A DNA stretch of 15,050 bases from an uncultured Eubacteriales bacterium (GCA_934365155.1 CAKRMZ010000035.1:1-15050); one strand, 5' to 3'; shown: positions 1 to 7,996, counted from the stretch's first letter. A program made the numbers and translations. The notes: generated by a model from the letters alone, not told the origin.

Positions 1-419
1 GCGAAAATCCGGAGTATATTGATTTATTAGCATCGCCGAGCATTCCGATTGACGAAAGAATTCATGTGATCGACACGGCTTTTTCATCTCGTGCGCCGGA
101 ATACATCGTATCTTTTTTGAAAGTTCTTTGTGAGCAGGGACATATTCGGGAAATATTTAAAAGTATCGAAAATTTCGAAGCTTTGTATCGGGCATCGTTA
201 AATATTACCGTGGCAAAAGTAACAAGCGCCGTTGCTTTGAGTGAGGAACAGAAAAAAGCTTTGGAAAAGAAGCTGAATAAAATATGCTCAAGCAGGATTG
301 TTGCAGAGTATCGGGTTGATGCAGATTTGGTGGGCGGATTGCTTGTGGATTTAGACGGAAAAGTAATAGACGGCAGCCTGAAGCATCGTTTGCAGCAAGT
401 AAAGGAAGTGATTGATTGA
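1..419 (+). CDS. atpH: F1Fo ATP synthase delta subunit, 5' end cut by the window
   Basis: The reading frame is open from base 3 to the TGA at 417-419, giving 138 residues of a protein that is usually about 175-180, so roughly the first 40 residues lie outside the window. The visible part begins ENPEYIDLLASPSI and continues through a helical stretch typical of the delta/OSCP family. The C-terminal GLLVDLDGKVIDGSLKHRL block matches the conserved 'GG..... G..iDgSv...L' end of delta. Delta joins the top of the F1 alpha/beta hexamer to the peripheral b stalk on the cytoplasmic face of the membrane. The next gene, atpA, starts on the last base of the stop codon, so the two are translationally coupled. 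A GTG at 66 could begin a shorter frame, but the conserved sequence continues upstream of it, so it is not the start. Family and position in the atp operon make this call secure. Confidence 0.95.
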   Translation, partial: ENPEYIDLLASPSIPIDERIHVIDTAFSSRAPEYIVSFLKVLCEQGHIREIFKSIENFEALYRASLNITVAKVTSAVALSEEQKKALEKKLNKICSSRIVAEYRVDADLVGGLLVDLDGKVIDGSLKHRLQQVKEVID

Positions 420-1912
420 TGAGCGGACAAACCGAACAAATCAGCAGCATTATTAAAGAACAAATTAAAAATTACAAATCGAAAATTGAAATGTCAGAAA
501 CCGGAACGGTCATTTTGGTCGGCGACGGAATTGCGCGTGTATATGGGCTGCGCAACTGCATGTCCAGCGAATTGCTCGAATTTGAGGGCGGAAGTTTTGG
601 CGTTGCTCAAAACTTAGAAGCCGATACCGTTTCGGTGGCAATTTTGTCGGACCGCAGCGATGTGCGTGAGGGTACCACAGTTCGGCGCACCGGACATATT
701 CTTTCCGTGCCGGTCGGCGAAGCGTTATTGGGACGTGTCGTTGATGCTTTGGGTGAGCCGATCGACGGCAAAGGCCCGACCGGATGCACGGACAGGCGTC
801 CGATTGAGTCGGATGCTCCCGGCATTATTGAGAGAAAAAGCGTATCCGTTCCGCTTCAGACGGGTATTAAGGCAATCGACAGTATGATTCCGATCGGACG
901 CGGCCAGCGTGAGCTTATTATCGGTGACCGACAGACCGGAAAAACGGGAATTGCAATTGATACCATTATCAATCAAAAAAACAGCAATGTTCTGTGCATC
1001 TATGTAGCCATCGGTCAAAAAAGCACCTCTGTGGTGCAGATTGCGAATGAATTGGCGAAAGCAGATGCATTGGAATATACCATTATTGTTTCGGCCTCCG
1101 CTTCCGAGAGTCCGGCTTTGCAATACATCGTTCCGTATTCCGGATGTGCGATGGCTGAATATTTCCGCGAACAGGGAAAAGATGTGCTGATTGTTTACGA
1201 CGATCTTTCTAAGCACGCAGTGGCTTACCGTGCACTTTCTTTATTGATTCGCCGTCCTCCGGGAAGAGAAGCCTATCCGGGTGATGTGTTTTATTTACAT
1301 TCCCGTCTTTTGGAGCGTGCGGCATGCGTTGCTCCGGAATACGGCGGCGGCTCGATTACTGCTTTGCCGATCATTGAAACACAGGCGGGAGATGTTTCCG
1401 CCTATATTCCGACTAACGTAATTTCCATTACGGATGGACAGATTTTCTTGGAGACGGAGCTTTTCCATTCCGGTGTCATGCCGGCAATTAACCCGGGTAT
1501 TTCCGTCAGCCGTGTCGGCGGATCGGCTCAGTTGAAAGCAATGAAGAAAGTATCCGGCGAGCTGAAGCTTTTATATTCTCAATACCGCGAGCTTCAAAGT
1601 TTCGCTCAATTCGGAAGTGATTTGGATGCTGACACGAAAGCGCGACTTGCTTTGGGCGAGCGTATTGTGGAAGTGTTGAAGCAAGGTCGAAATTCACCGG
1701 TATCGGTGGGATGCCAAGTAGCGATTGTTTACGCGGTGATCAACGGATACCTGGATTCCGTTCCGGTTTCCAACGTTCATGAGTACGAAGCATCGCTTTA
1801 TGAAAAATTGGAAAATGACTACAGAGGCTTGTTAGATCGGTTGGAAGCCGGTTATTTCGAGGATGAGGATATTTTGCAGCTTAAGAAAGCGCTTACAGAG
1901 ATGCAGAGGTGA
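419..1912 (+). CDS. atpA: F1 ATP synthase alpha subunit
   Basis: 497 residues, near the usual 500. Alpha forms the non-catalytic nucleotide-binding half of the alpha3beta3 head. Visible landmarks are the N-terminal beta-barrel region (about 25-95), the Walker A loop GDRQTGKT at 169-176 and the conserved SRVGGSAQ segment at 364-371, whose R365 corresponds to the arginine finger that reaches into the catalytic site on beta. The helical C-terminal domain follows from about 375. The chosen start is ATG at 419, which shares one base with the atpH stop (TGATG). AAGGAAG about 8-10 bases upstream is a suitable ribosome-binding site. A TTG codon directly before (416) would add one residue but is less likely. 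atpG starts 6 bases after the stop. All key residues are present and nothing suggests decay. Confidence 0.98.
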   Translation: MSGQTEQISSIIKEQIKNYKSKIEMSETGTVILVGDGIARVYGLRNCMSSELLEFEGGSFGVAQNLEADTVSVAILSDRSDVREGTTVRRTGHILSVPVGEALLGRVVDALGEPIDGKGPTGCTDRRPIESDAPGIIERKSVSVPLQTGIKAIDSMIPIGRGQRELIIGDRQTGKTGIAIDTIINQKNSNVLCIYVAIGQKSTSVVQIANELAKADALEYTIIVSASASESPALQYIVPYSGCAMAEYFREQGKDVLIVYDDLSKHAVAYRALSLLIRRPPGREAYPGDVFYLHSRLLERAACVAPEYGGGSITALPIIETQAGDVSAYIPTNVISITDGQIFLETELFHSGVMPAINPGISVSRVGGSAQLKAMKKVSGELKLLYSQYRELQSFAQFGSDLDADTKARLALGERIVEVLKQGRNSPVSVGCQVAIVYAVINGYLDSVPVSNVHEYEASLYEKLENDYRGLLDRLEAGYFEDEDILQLKKALTEMQR

Positions 1913-1918
1913 ATTTGA

Positions 1919-2725
1919 TTGGGTGCGAATATAAAAGAGCTTCGCGTACGTATTAAAAGCGTAGATTCCACTCTGCATTTAACGAAGGCGATGGGCCTTG
2001 TGGCGTCTTCAAAAATTCGCCGTGCCAGTGAGGCCATGATTCGCAGCCGAGAATATGCCCGGGCGGTGCAAGAGACCGTCGATATTTTAGCGGCATCCTC
2101 GGAGTGTCAAAAGAGTGTTTATATGCAAAAACGTGACGGGAAGCGGAGCCGAGTGATTCTGATTGCCGGCGACCGCGGTTTGGCCGGCGGATACAATGCA
2201 AATGTATTTCGCTTGGCGGCAACACTTTCCGATGTTGATTTTATTCCGATCGGAAAGCGTGCGTATGAGCGATTCCCCGCGGGAGAATTGATAACGGCGG
2301 AAACCTTTTCACTTGCGGATGCTATGCAGCTTGCACGTTTATTATGCTCGGATTTTGCATCCGGAGAATTCGACCGTCTCGGAATTCTTTCTACGCGGTA
2401 TGTGTCAATGTTGACCCAGGAGGCCGAAATATCTTGGCTTCTTCCGTTTGCCCCGAAGCGGACCGTAGAGTCGCACGGAATGATTTTTGAACCGGATGAG
2501 CTACACATTCTGAATGCGGCAATACCGGAATATGTTGCCGGGATTTTAACGGCGGCGGTACGGGAAAGTTTTGCCTGCGAAGTTGCTGCACGGCGGATGG
2601 CAATGGACTCTGCCGGAAAGAATGCACAGCAGATGATTGATAATTTGCAGCTTGCGTATAACCGCGCACGTCAGGGTGCCATTACGCAGGAAATTACAGA
2701 AATTGTTGCCGGAAGCGGCATGTGA
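1919..2725 (+). CDS. atpG: F1 ATP synthase gamma subunit (TTG start)
   Basis: 268 residues, somewhat shorter than the usual 285-290. Gamma is the central rotor shaft whose two terminal helices run through the alpha3beta3 head. The N-terminal helix (GANIKELRVRIKSV, then LTKAMGLVASSKIRRA) and the C-terminal helix (AARRMAMDSAGKNAQQMI through YNRARQGAITQEITEIVAG) are both strongly conserved; the GDRGLAGGYN motif sits at about residue 83. The start must be TTG at 1919, because the conserved N-terminus begins there and no ATG lies nearby in frame. AGAGGTG, overlapping the end of atpA, serves as the ribosome-binding site about 7 bases away. The shortness is in the middle Rossmann-like domain, which varies between species. 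It lies between atpA and atpD in standard order. Confidence 0.96.
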   Translation: MGANIKELRVRIKSVDSTLHLTKAMGLVASSKIRRASEAMIRSREYARAVQETVDILAASSECQKSVYMQKRDGKRSRVILIAGDRGLAGGYNANVFRLAATLSDVDFIPIGKRAYERFPAGELITAETFSLADAMQLARLLCSDFASGEFDRLGILSTRYVSMLTQEAEISWLLPFAPKRTVESHGMIFEPDELHILNAAIPEYVAGILTAAVRESFACEVAARRMAMDSAGKNAQQMIDNLQLAYNRARQGAITQEITEIVAGSGM

Positions 2726-2735
2726 GAGGGGTTGA

Positions 2736-4142
2736 ATGAACTTGTCAAATATGCATACAGGATTGGTTTCTCAGGTCATGGGCCCGGTTGTGGATGTTTG
2801 CTTTGAGGCCGGACAGCTCCCGGCTATATATAATGCTTTGACGGTGAATATTGAAGATCGGGTTTTGACGGTTGAGGTAGCGCAGCATATCGGCGATAAC
2901 ACGGTTCGCTGCATTGCAATGGCTTCGACAGACGGTTTAAAAAGAGGAGCTGTAGTCACCGATACCGGAAGTGCGATCAGTGTACCGGTCGGTGAAGAAA
3001 CCTTAGGCAGAATTTTCAACGTTTTGGGTGAAACCGTGGATAACGGACCTGCTTTGCACACAGAAGAACGGTGGAATATTCACCGCTCGGTGCCGGAATA
3101 TGCAGATCTTTCTACGTCCACTGAAATTTTAGAAACCGGAATTAAAGTCATCGATTTGATATGCCCGTATTCCAAGGGCGGTAAAATCGGCTTGTTCGGC
3201 GGAGCCGGTGTAGGCAAAACCGTTGTAATTATGGAGCTTATTAACAATATTGCAAAGCAACATGGCGGCTTATCGGTTTTCACCGGAGTTGGCGAACGCA
3301 CCCGTGAGGGAAATGATCTGTATAACGAAATGAAGCAGTCCGGCGTTATCAATAAAACCGCATTGGTGTACGGTCAGATGAATGAACCGCCGGGAGCCAG
3401 AATGCGAGTTGCTCTTTCGGGATTAACCATGGCGGAATATTTCCGTGACAATTTAGGACAGGATGTATTGTTGTTTATCGATAACATCTTCCGATTTACT
3501 CAGGCCGGTTCCGAAGTTTCGGCAATGCTCGGCCGAATGCCGTCTGCAGTTGGATATCAGCCTACTTTGGCGAACGAAATGGGTGCTTTACAGGAGCGTA
3601 TCACTTCTACAAAGCACGGCTCCATTACATCGGTTCAGGCTGTTTATGTTCCGGCTGATGACTTAACGGATCCTGCGCCTGCAACGACCTTTGCCCATTT
3701 GGACGCTACAACGGTACTGTCGCGCAGCATCGCATCCCAGGGTATTTATCCGGCGGTAGACCCGTTGGAATCCACCAGCCGTGTACTGACTGAGGATATT
3801 GTAGGAAAGCAGCATTACCAAGTTGCACGCGAGGTCCAGCGAATTTTGCAGCGTTACAAAGAGTTGATGGATATTATTGCCATTATGGGAATGGATGAGC
3901 TTTCGGATGAGGATAAAATATTGGTCATGCGTGCTCGAAAGATTCAACGCTTCTTGTCTCAGCCTTTGCATGTATCGGCAAAATTTAACGGATTCCCGGG
4001 GATCTATGTACCGATTTCCGAAACGATTCGAGGTTTTTCCGAAATTATTGAAGGAAAACACGATGATTTGCCCGAGTCCGCATTTCTGTTTGTCGGTACG
4101 ATCGACGAAGCCGTAGAAAAGGGAAAGAGGTTACGTGCGTGA
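2736..4142 (+). CDS. atpD: F1 ATP synthase beta subunit (catalytic)
   Basis: 468 residues, the usual length. Beta carries the catalytic ATP-synthesis/hydrolysis sites of F1. The Walker A loop GGAGVGKT ends at K161-T162, the catalytic glutamate is E187 within GERTREGND, Walker B is LLFIDNIFR with D249, and the MDELSDEDK segment around 386-394 matches the beta DELSEED loop that couples to gamma. The ATG at 2736 is preceded by GAGAGGGG about 5-6 bases upstream, and it lies 10 bases after the atpG stop. The last codons overlap atpC by four bases (GTGA). The sequence is among the most conserved in the window and the identification is not in doubt. Confidence 0.98.
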   Translation: MNLSNMHTGLVSQVMGPVVDVCFEAGQLPAIYNALTVNIEDRVLTVEVAQHIGDNTVRCIAMASTDGLKRGAVVTDTGSAISVPVGEETLGRIFNVLGETVDNGPALHTEERWNIHRSVPEYADLSTSTEILETGIKVIDLICPYSKGGKIGLFGGAGVGKTVVIMELINNIAKQHGGLSVFTGVGERTREGNDLYNEMKQSGVINKTALVYGQMNEPPGARMRVALSGLTMAEYFRDNLGQDVLLFIDNIFRFTQAGSEVSAMLGRMPSAVGYQPTLANEMGALQERITSTKHGSITSVQAVYVPADDLTDPAPATTFAHLDATTVLSRSIASQGIYPAVDPLESTSRVLTEDIVGKQHYQVAREVQRILQRYKELMDIIAIMGMDELSDEDKILVMRARKIQRFLSQPLHVSAKFNGFPGIYVPISETIRGFSEIIEGKHDDLPESAFLFVGTIDEAVEKGKRLRA

Positions 4143-4411
4143 AAACTTTTTTGCTGACTGTTGCCACTCCGGACGGAAATGCTTTTTCCGGTCCTGTTGA
4201 GATGCTCTCTTTGCGGGGAGCGGAAGGGGACCTCGCTGTTTTGGCCGGACATATTCCGTTTATTACTTCGGTATGCCCCGGAGAGTGCAAAATTGAACTG
4301 GAAGACGGCACCGATCGAATCGGTATAACAGACGGCGGATTGCTTACGGTTTCTGCGGAGAAAACCACACTGCTTTCCGGCAGCTTTCGTTGGAAAGAAG
4401 AAATAAAATGA
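4139..4411 (+). CDS. atpC: F1 ATP synthase epsilon subunit, lacking the C-terminal helical domain
   Basis: 90 residues against the usual 130-140. Residues 1 to about 85 form the N-terminal beta-sandwich seen in epsilon (FLLTVATPDGNAFSG, then the LRGAEGDLAVLAGHIPFIT block and the GITDGGLLTVS block), which binds gamma and the c-ring. The protein ends at WKEEIK, where the family normally continues into the two-helix C-terminal domain that can extend and inhibit ATP hydrolysis. The stop is immediately followed by the operon terminator, so no lost domain lies just downstream in another frame. The GTG start at 4139 overlaps the atpD stop (GTGA), with AAAGAGG about 8 bases upstream. Short epsilons of this kind are known in some bacterial groups, so this is probably a functional native form rather than a broken gene. 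Confidence 0.93.
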   Translation: MKTFLLTVATPDGNAFSGPVEMLSLRGAEGDLAVLAGHIPFITSVCPGECKIELEDGTDRIGITDGGLLTVSAEKTTLLSGSFRWKEEIK

Positions 4412-4464
4412 AAAAAGGCAACCTGTGATACGATTGATATGCAGGTTGCTTTCTTTGTTCTTTT
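4412..4464 (+). terminator. Intrinsic terminator of the atp operon
   Basis: GCAACCTG (4418-4425) pairs with CAGGTTGC (4442-4449) around a 16-base loop. The stem can extend through the A-run before it and the TTTCTTT after it. The U-rich tail TTTCTTTGTTCTTTT follows directly. It begins right after the atpC stop. Confidence 0.9.
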
Positions 4465-4484
4465 GTAAATTTTCAAGCATTACC

Positions 4485-4514
4485 TTGTGCTTTGGAAACG
4501 TTATATGATATACT
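4485..4514 (+). promoter_or_regulatory. Probable promoter of the amidase unit
   Basis: TTGTGC (4485-4490) and TATACT (4509-4514) are 18 bases apart, a plausible sigma-A promoter between the atp terminator and the amidase start. The -10 match is good and the -35 is only fair. TTACCT/TATGAT, shifted upstream, is an alternative reading. Confidence 0.5.
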
Positions 4515-4551
4515 GTCAATGAAAAACTTTTCAAAAAAAGGAAATATAACG

Positions 4552-5205
4552 ATGGAAAAAAACAAAATGCGTCGATTGAGCATCATTTTTACTTCGATTG
4601 TCGGGTCTATATTGCTGGTGGTTGCTGCAATTGTTTTGATATTAAGGTTTTCCCATCGGGAAACGCCGGATTTAGCTCCCAGTGTGCAGGTGATTGCAGA
4701 AGCCCGTGTGCCGGATTATGTAAATGAGCAAATTTTACCTGTGAGCAGCAACTCCAGGCGCAATGTTCCTTTGGAGGATTTGACGGCGATTGTGGTGCAT
4801 TATGTGGGAAATCCCGGGACCAGTGCCGAGCAAAATCGAAAATACTACGGGAACGCAGATACCACAGTGAATTCTCATTTTTTAATCGGTCTTGACGGGG
4901 AAGTGATTCAATGTCTTCCTCTTTATGAAAAGTCCTCTGCTAGCAATGACCGAAATCGCGATACAATTTCAATTGAGGTGTGTCATCCCGACGAAAGCGG
5001 AAAATTTACGGAGGCATCTTATAACCGTTTGGTCGAGCTTTGCACATGGATTTGCCGTGAGTGCGGATTTTCCTCGAAAAATATTATTCGGCACTATGAT
5101 ATTACGGGAAAAGCCTGCCCGCTTTATTTTGTGGAGAATGAGGATGCTTGGACGCAGTTCCTTTATGATGTGGAGTGTGCTTTAAATTCGGAAAACGAAA
5201 AATGA
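4552..5205 (+). CDS. Membrane-anchored N-acetylmuramoyl-L-alanine amidase (Amidase_2/PGRP fold)
   Basis: 217 residues. A short basic N-terminus (KNKMRR) and one hydrophobic segment at about 9-32 give a signal anchor, placing the enzyme outside the membrane. The rest is an Amidase_2 domain (about 70-215) of the kind that cuts the amide bond between muramic acid and the stem peptide of peptidoglycan. Candidate zinc ligands are H83 (IVVHYVG), H181 (IIRHYDITGKACP) and C189; SHFLIGLDGEVIQCLP (108-123) is the conserved core strand pair and E142 lies in SIEVCHP. The start is ATG 4552, with AAAGGAA about 9 bases upstream; an in-frame ATG at 4519 would add 11 residues and has no clear ribosome-binding site. 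It has no cell-wall-binding repeats. It probably shares a transcript with the next gene, 57 bases on. A role in wall turnover or spore cortex biology is inference. Confidence 0.88.
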   Translation: MEKNKMRRLSIIFTSIVGSILLVVAAIVLILRFSHRETPDLAPSVQVIAEARVPDYVNEQILPVSSNSRRNVPLEDLTAIVVHYVGNPGTSAEQNRKYYGNADTTVNSHFLIGLDGEVIQCLPLYEKSSASNDRNRDTISIEVCHPDESGKFTEASYNRLVELCTWICRECGFSSKNIIRHYDITGKACPLYFVENEDAWTQFLYDVECALNSENEK

Positions 5206-5262
5206 TTTTGGTGCGCTTGATTCTTGATTTTGCAGAATAAAGCTGATTGTAGGAGGAAAAAA

Positions 5263-6009
5263 GTGAATATATTTTTAGAGTTTGCCTACTTATTTTTCAT
5301 CGGATCCGTCATCGGGTGGGTGATAGAGCTGTTTTTTCGACGTTTCATTTCTTCGGCAAATCCGGAAAGAAAGTGGATCAATCCCGGATTTTGCACCGGA
5401 CCCTATTTGCCGCTTTACGGCGTGGGCTTATGTATACTGTATTCGGTTTCGTCCTTGGAGCAGTATCATTTTTTTAAAAACGATTGGTGCAATAAAATTG
5501 TGCTGCTCTTTCTGATGGCTTTTTTGATGACGGTCATCGAGTTTATTGCCGGATATGTTCCGCTTCGTCACGGGAATATTCGCTTGTGGGATTATTCCTC
5601 CGAATGGGGAAATATTGACGGCATCATATGTCCGAAATTTTCCTTGCTTTGGGGCTTGCTCGGTGCTGTTTATTATTTTTTAATTCATCCGTATATTAAA
5701 AATTCTTTGGAGTGGTTGAGCCGGAATCTGGCATTTTCATTTTTTATCGGTGTTTTCTTTGGTATCTTCATTATTGATGTGGCAAATTCCATGCAGATTG
5801 TTTCAAGACTGAAAAAATTCGCATTGGAAAACAATGTGATTATCCGCTACGAGCATATTAAAGCGCAAATTCGGAATTCTTATGAAAAAACCGCCGGGAA
5901 GTATAAATACCGGTTCTTTCGTCCGTTTGCTGCCCTAAAACCGCTATCGGAGCACTTAAAGGATTTTCGCGATTCATTTGAAAAAATTCGCCCGCGTAAT
6001 AAAAAATGA
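5263..6009 (+). CDS. Multi-pass membrane protein of the putative ABC-transporter type IV family (PF06541, CmpB-like)
   Basis: 248 residues with about five hydrophobic segments (roughly 5-25, 42-63, 78-99, 122-142 and 156-178) and a charged cytoplasmic tail from about 182 rich in Lys and Arg. The pattern FFIGSVIGWVIE near the start, NPGFCTGPYLPLYGVG (40-55), EFIAG (93-97), LWDYS (108-112) and FSLLWGLLG (126-134) is that of the PF06541 family, annotated as a putative ABC-transporter permease but without demonstrated function that I know of. No ATP-binding partner is encoded nearby. The start is GTG at 5263: AGGAGG (5251-5256) sits exactly 6 bases upstream, whereas the longer in-frame reading from 5224 has no ribosome-binding site. 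It probably forms an operon with the upstream amidase, and the terminator at 6024-6076 ends the unit. Confidence 0.8.
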   Translation: MNIFLEFAYLFFIGSVIGWVIELFFRRFISSANPERKWINPGFCTGPYLPLYGVGLCILYSVSSLEQYHFFKNDWCNKIVLLFLMAFLMTVIEFIAGYVPLRHGNIRLWDYSSEWGNIDGIICPKFSLLWGLLGAVYYFLIHPYIKNSLEWLSRNLAFSFFIGVFFGIFIIDVANSMQIVSRLKKFALENNVIIRYEHIKAQIRNSYEKTAGKYKYRFFRPFAALKPLSEHLKDFRDSFEKIRPRNKK

Positions 6010-6023
6010 TATACTGATATATG

Positions 6024-6076
6024 AAGAACCGAGCCAAAATGCGAAACGATTCCGCGTTTTGACTCGGTTCTTTTTT
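6024..6076 (+). terminator. Intrinsic terminator after the amidase/membrane-protein unit
   Basis: AAGAACCGAG (6024-6033) pairs with CTCGGTTCTT (6063-6072). The stem continues after a one-base mismatch through CAAAA/TTTTG and a GCG/CGC top. A run of six T follows at 6071-6076. The T-run touches the stop codon of the convergent small gene. Confidence 0.92.
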
Positions 6077-6293
6077 AATTTTTGGAATTGGAGTATTGGT
6101 GCATCAACTGACGGAGTTTTGACGCATGAATCCCCACTTCTTTTGCAAATTCCGAAAAGAGCTCCGCAACTTCCGGTGCGTCCTCGATTTCGTGGGAGTA
6201 ATTTTCAAAATCGCGTACCATTTCCATGGAGTTTTCCCATGCACGCAGAATACGATCCCGTGTTGTGATTTTTATTTCTTTTTGCTCAGCCAT
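6075..6293 (-). CDS. Small helical protein, ferritin-like half domain (function unknown)
   Basis: 72 residues, predicted as two helices (about 10-35 and 40-67) without membrane segment or signal. The second helix reads FSEFAKEVGIHASKLRQL; its ExxxH pair (E52, H56) followed by A57 resembles the EExxHA metal-binding helix of rubrerythrin and other ferritin-like proteins, and the first helix supplies several glutamates (E20, E24, E30). A single two-helix hairpin would have to dimerise to build a four-helix di-iron site; this is inference. The start is the ATG at 6293 because AAAGGAGG lies 7 bases before it; an ATG two codons earlier (6299) is only one base from that site. The gene runs opposite to the upstream unit and its stop overlaps that unit's terminator. 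A simple structural or regulatory role is equally possible. Confidence 0.7.
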   Translation of the reverse strand: MAEQKEIKITTRDRILRAWENSMEMVRDFENYSHEIEDAPEVAELFSEFAKEVGIHASKLRQLMHQYSNSKN

Positions 6294-6340
6294 TGTCATG
6301 CCTCCTTTTGCTTCCTTTAGTATGGGAATAATGCGGCACA

Positions 6341-6368
6341 TTTATACAATACGGCAATACATCTTCAA
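6341..6368 (-). promoter_or_regulatory. Candidate promoter of the small helical protein gene
   Basis: On the minus strand TTGAAG (6368-6363) and TATAAA (6346-6341) are 16 bases apart, about 50 bases before the start codon. TTGCCG/CATTAT is an overlapping alternative. The match is modest. Confidence 0.35.
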
Positions 6369-6480
6369 AAACTCTGCGATGTAAGGCATCCGATATTTTT
6401 TAAGTCGATGGATGCAGAGAGGATGAAGAGTTCCGCTTTCTTTATGATTCTGTAATATAGAAATTTTGTGATTTTCGATT

Positions 6481-6532
6481 CAAAAAAGAAAATAAAAATG
6501 CGCGGATCGATTTTACGATTGCCGCGCATTTT
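6481..6532 (-). terminator. Intrinsic terminator of htrA
   Basis: Read on the minus strand, AAAATGCGCGG (6532-6522) pairs with CCGCGCATTTT (6505-6495) around a 16-base loop. A long T-rich tail follows (TTTTATTTTCTTTTTTG on that strand). It starts about 20 bases after the htrA stop. Confidence 0.92.
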
Positions 6533-6551
6533 GAGAGATGAATTGTTGAAA

Positions 6552-7958
6552 TTACAATATATTGCCATTATTTGAATCTTCGTTGAGAGTAACCGGAATT
6601 TGGAGTGTTTCTCCGTTTCGTTTAATTTCAAAGTTTAAAGTGTCACCGATGGAGCTGGATTCCAGAATGGATTTTAAATCGTTGTAGTCTGAAATTTTAA
6701 CATCGTTTACTTTGGCGATATAGTCTCCGGATTTCAGCCCGGCACGTTGCGCATTTCCGTTATCGTTCACACGGGAAATATAAACGCCGAGATCAGATAC
6801 ACCGTAATAACGAGCGGTGCTTTGGTTTAAAATGTTGAGAACCTCTACGCCGAGCGTAAATCTGCCGCGAACGTATCCGGATTCAATCAGGTCGATAATC
6901 ACAGGGTACGCAGTATCGGAGGGGATGGCATATCCGAGTCCTTCGATGCCGGTGCCGGAATTTTTAGCGTTAACGATACCGATCAGTTCTCCGTATTCGT
7001 TAAACAGTCCGCCTCCCGAGTTTCCGGGGTTTACTGCGGCGTTGGTTTGAAGAAGTGTCATTTCATTGCCGTCTGACATGGTGATATTACGGGCGGTTGC
7101 GCTGATAATGCCGTCGGTAACCGTTCCTCCGAGCTGACCGAGCGGATTTCCGATAGCGACAACCTCATCGCCGACCGAAAGTTTGGAAGAAGCGCCGAAT
7201 GTTACGGTGGAGAGGCCGGTTGCTTCAATTTTTATAACCGCAAGGTCTGTGGTTTTGTCATATGCGCGGACTGTGGCTTCATATTGCTCTCCGTTGTGGA
7301 GACGGACATAAATACTGTCTGTGTCTTCAATAACGTGATAGTTTGTTGCAATATAACCGTCCTCGGTTACAATAACACCGCTTCCGGCACCGGCTTGTGT
7401 AACAGCCTGATTGAAGAAGCCTCCGGTTGTAGAAGAGGTGACAATTTCCACAACGGCGTCCTGGTTCCGTGCGGCGATCTGTTTGACACTCAGAACCTCG
7501 CCTTGCTGAACGACATCTTCATTTACGGTATTTTGATTTTGTGAGTCGGAAACATGAATCTTGCTGGTCGTGGGGCCTTTTGGTGACAGGGAGCCGTCAT
7601 GATAATATTGGCTGGCAAACACTCCCGCAAATAATCCGATAATTCCGGAAAACAGCAGGCAACACACGATAGCGACAGCGGCGCCTTTTTTGCTTAAGAA
7701 TTTGCTTTTTGACGCTTTTTCCTGCGCTGTATAAGAAGCGGCATTCTGATATCCGTATTGTGAATTCGAAGTGTGTGTGTATTGACTGTTTTGATGCGCT
7801 TGTGAGGAGAACGATTGTCTGTCGGATTTTGAATATTCAGAGTTTCCTTCGGAGGCATTGTTCCCCGTAGCAGAATCAATATGATTGACAGAATTCGAAG
7901 AATTGTTTGTTCCGTCAGAATCAAAAGGGGAAGTATAGTTGTTTTGATTGTTGTCCAT
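6552..7958 (-). CDS. htrA: HtrA/DegP-type membrane-anchored serine protease with one PDZ domain
   Basis: 468 residues. Residues 1-85 are a low-complexity Asn/Ser/Gln/Tyr-rich cytoplasmic tail, 92-117 is the single membrane segment, about 160-350 is a trypsin-like protease domain and about 370-462 is one PDZ domain. The catalytic triad is H208 (ATNYHVI), D238 (KTTDLAVIKI) and S314 (NPGNSGGG). HtrA proteases degrade or refold damaged proteins at the outer face of the membrane in Gram-positive bacteria, with the PDZ domain sensing unfolded C-termini. The ATG at 7958 has AAAGGAGAT about 6-7 bases upstream. It is transcribed alone, ends at a strong terminator, and faces away from the acetyltransferase gene across a shared regulatory region. 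In Bacillus, htrA genes respond to secretion stress through a two-component system; the boxes at 8015-8081 would fit such control here, but that is inference. Confidence 0.95.
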   Translation of the reverse strand: MDNNQNNYTSPFDSDGTNNSSNSVNHIDSATGNNASEGNSEYSKSDRQSFSSQAHQNSQYTHTSNSQYGYQNAASYTAQEKASKSKFLSKKGAAVAIVCCLLFSGIIGLFAGVFASQYYHDGSLSPKGPTTSKIHVSDSQNQNTVNEDVVQQGEVLSVKQIAARNQDAVVEIVTSSTTGGFFNQAVTQAGAGSGVIVTEDGYIATNYHVIEDTDSIYVRLHNGEQYEATVRAYDKTTDLAVIKIEATGLSTVTFGASSKLSVGDEVVAIGNPLGQLGGTVTDGIISATARNITMSDGNEMTLLQTNAAVNPGNSGGGLFNEYGELIGIVNAKNSGTGIEGLGYAIPSDTAYPVIIDLIESGYVRGRFTLGVEVLNILNQSTARYYGVSDLGVYISRVNDNGNAQRAGLKSGDYIAKVNDVKISDYNDLKSILESSSIGDTLNFEIKRNGETLQIPVTLNEDSNNGNIL

Positions 7959-7996
7959 ATAGAAATCTCCTTTGTTTCTTTTTTAATTCTGGTTTG

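Noticed and set aside
725..1216. 163-codon minus-strand frame within atpA
   Set aside because: It is antisense to a conserved ATP synthase gene and shows no independent coding evidence.
4139..4411. atpC as a frameshifted pseudogene
   Set aside because: The beta-sandwich domain is complete, the start is coupled to atpD, and the terminator follows the stop directly; no remnant of the C-terminal domain is seen in other frames.
4492..4551. Upstream extension of the amidase from a TTG
   Set aside because: It would place coding sequence over the promoter -10 element and lacks a ribosome-binding site; ATG 4552 has one.
6365..6631. 88-codon minus-strand frame overlapping the end of htrA
   Set aside because: It runs through the htrA terminator hairpin and begins inside the PDZ-coding region; the protein is low-complexity.
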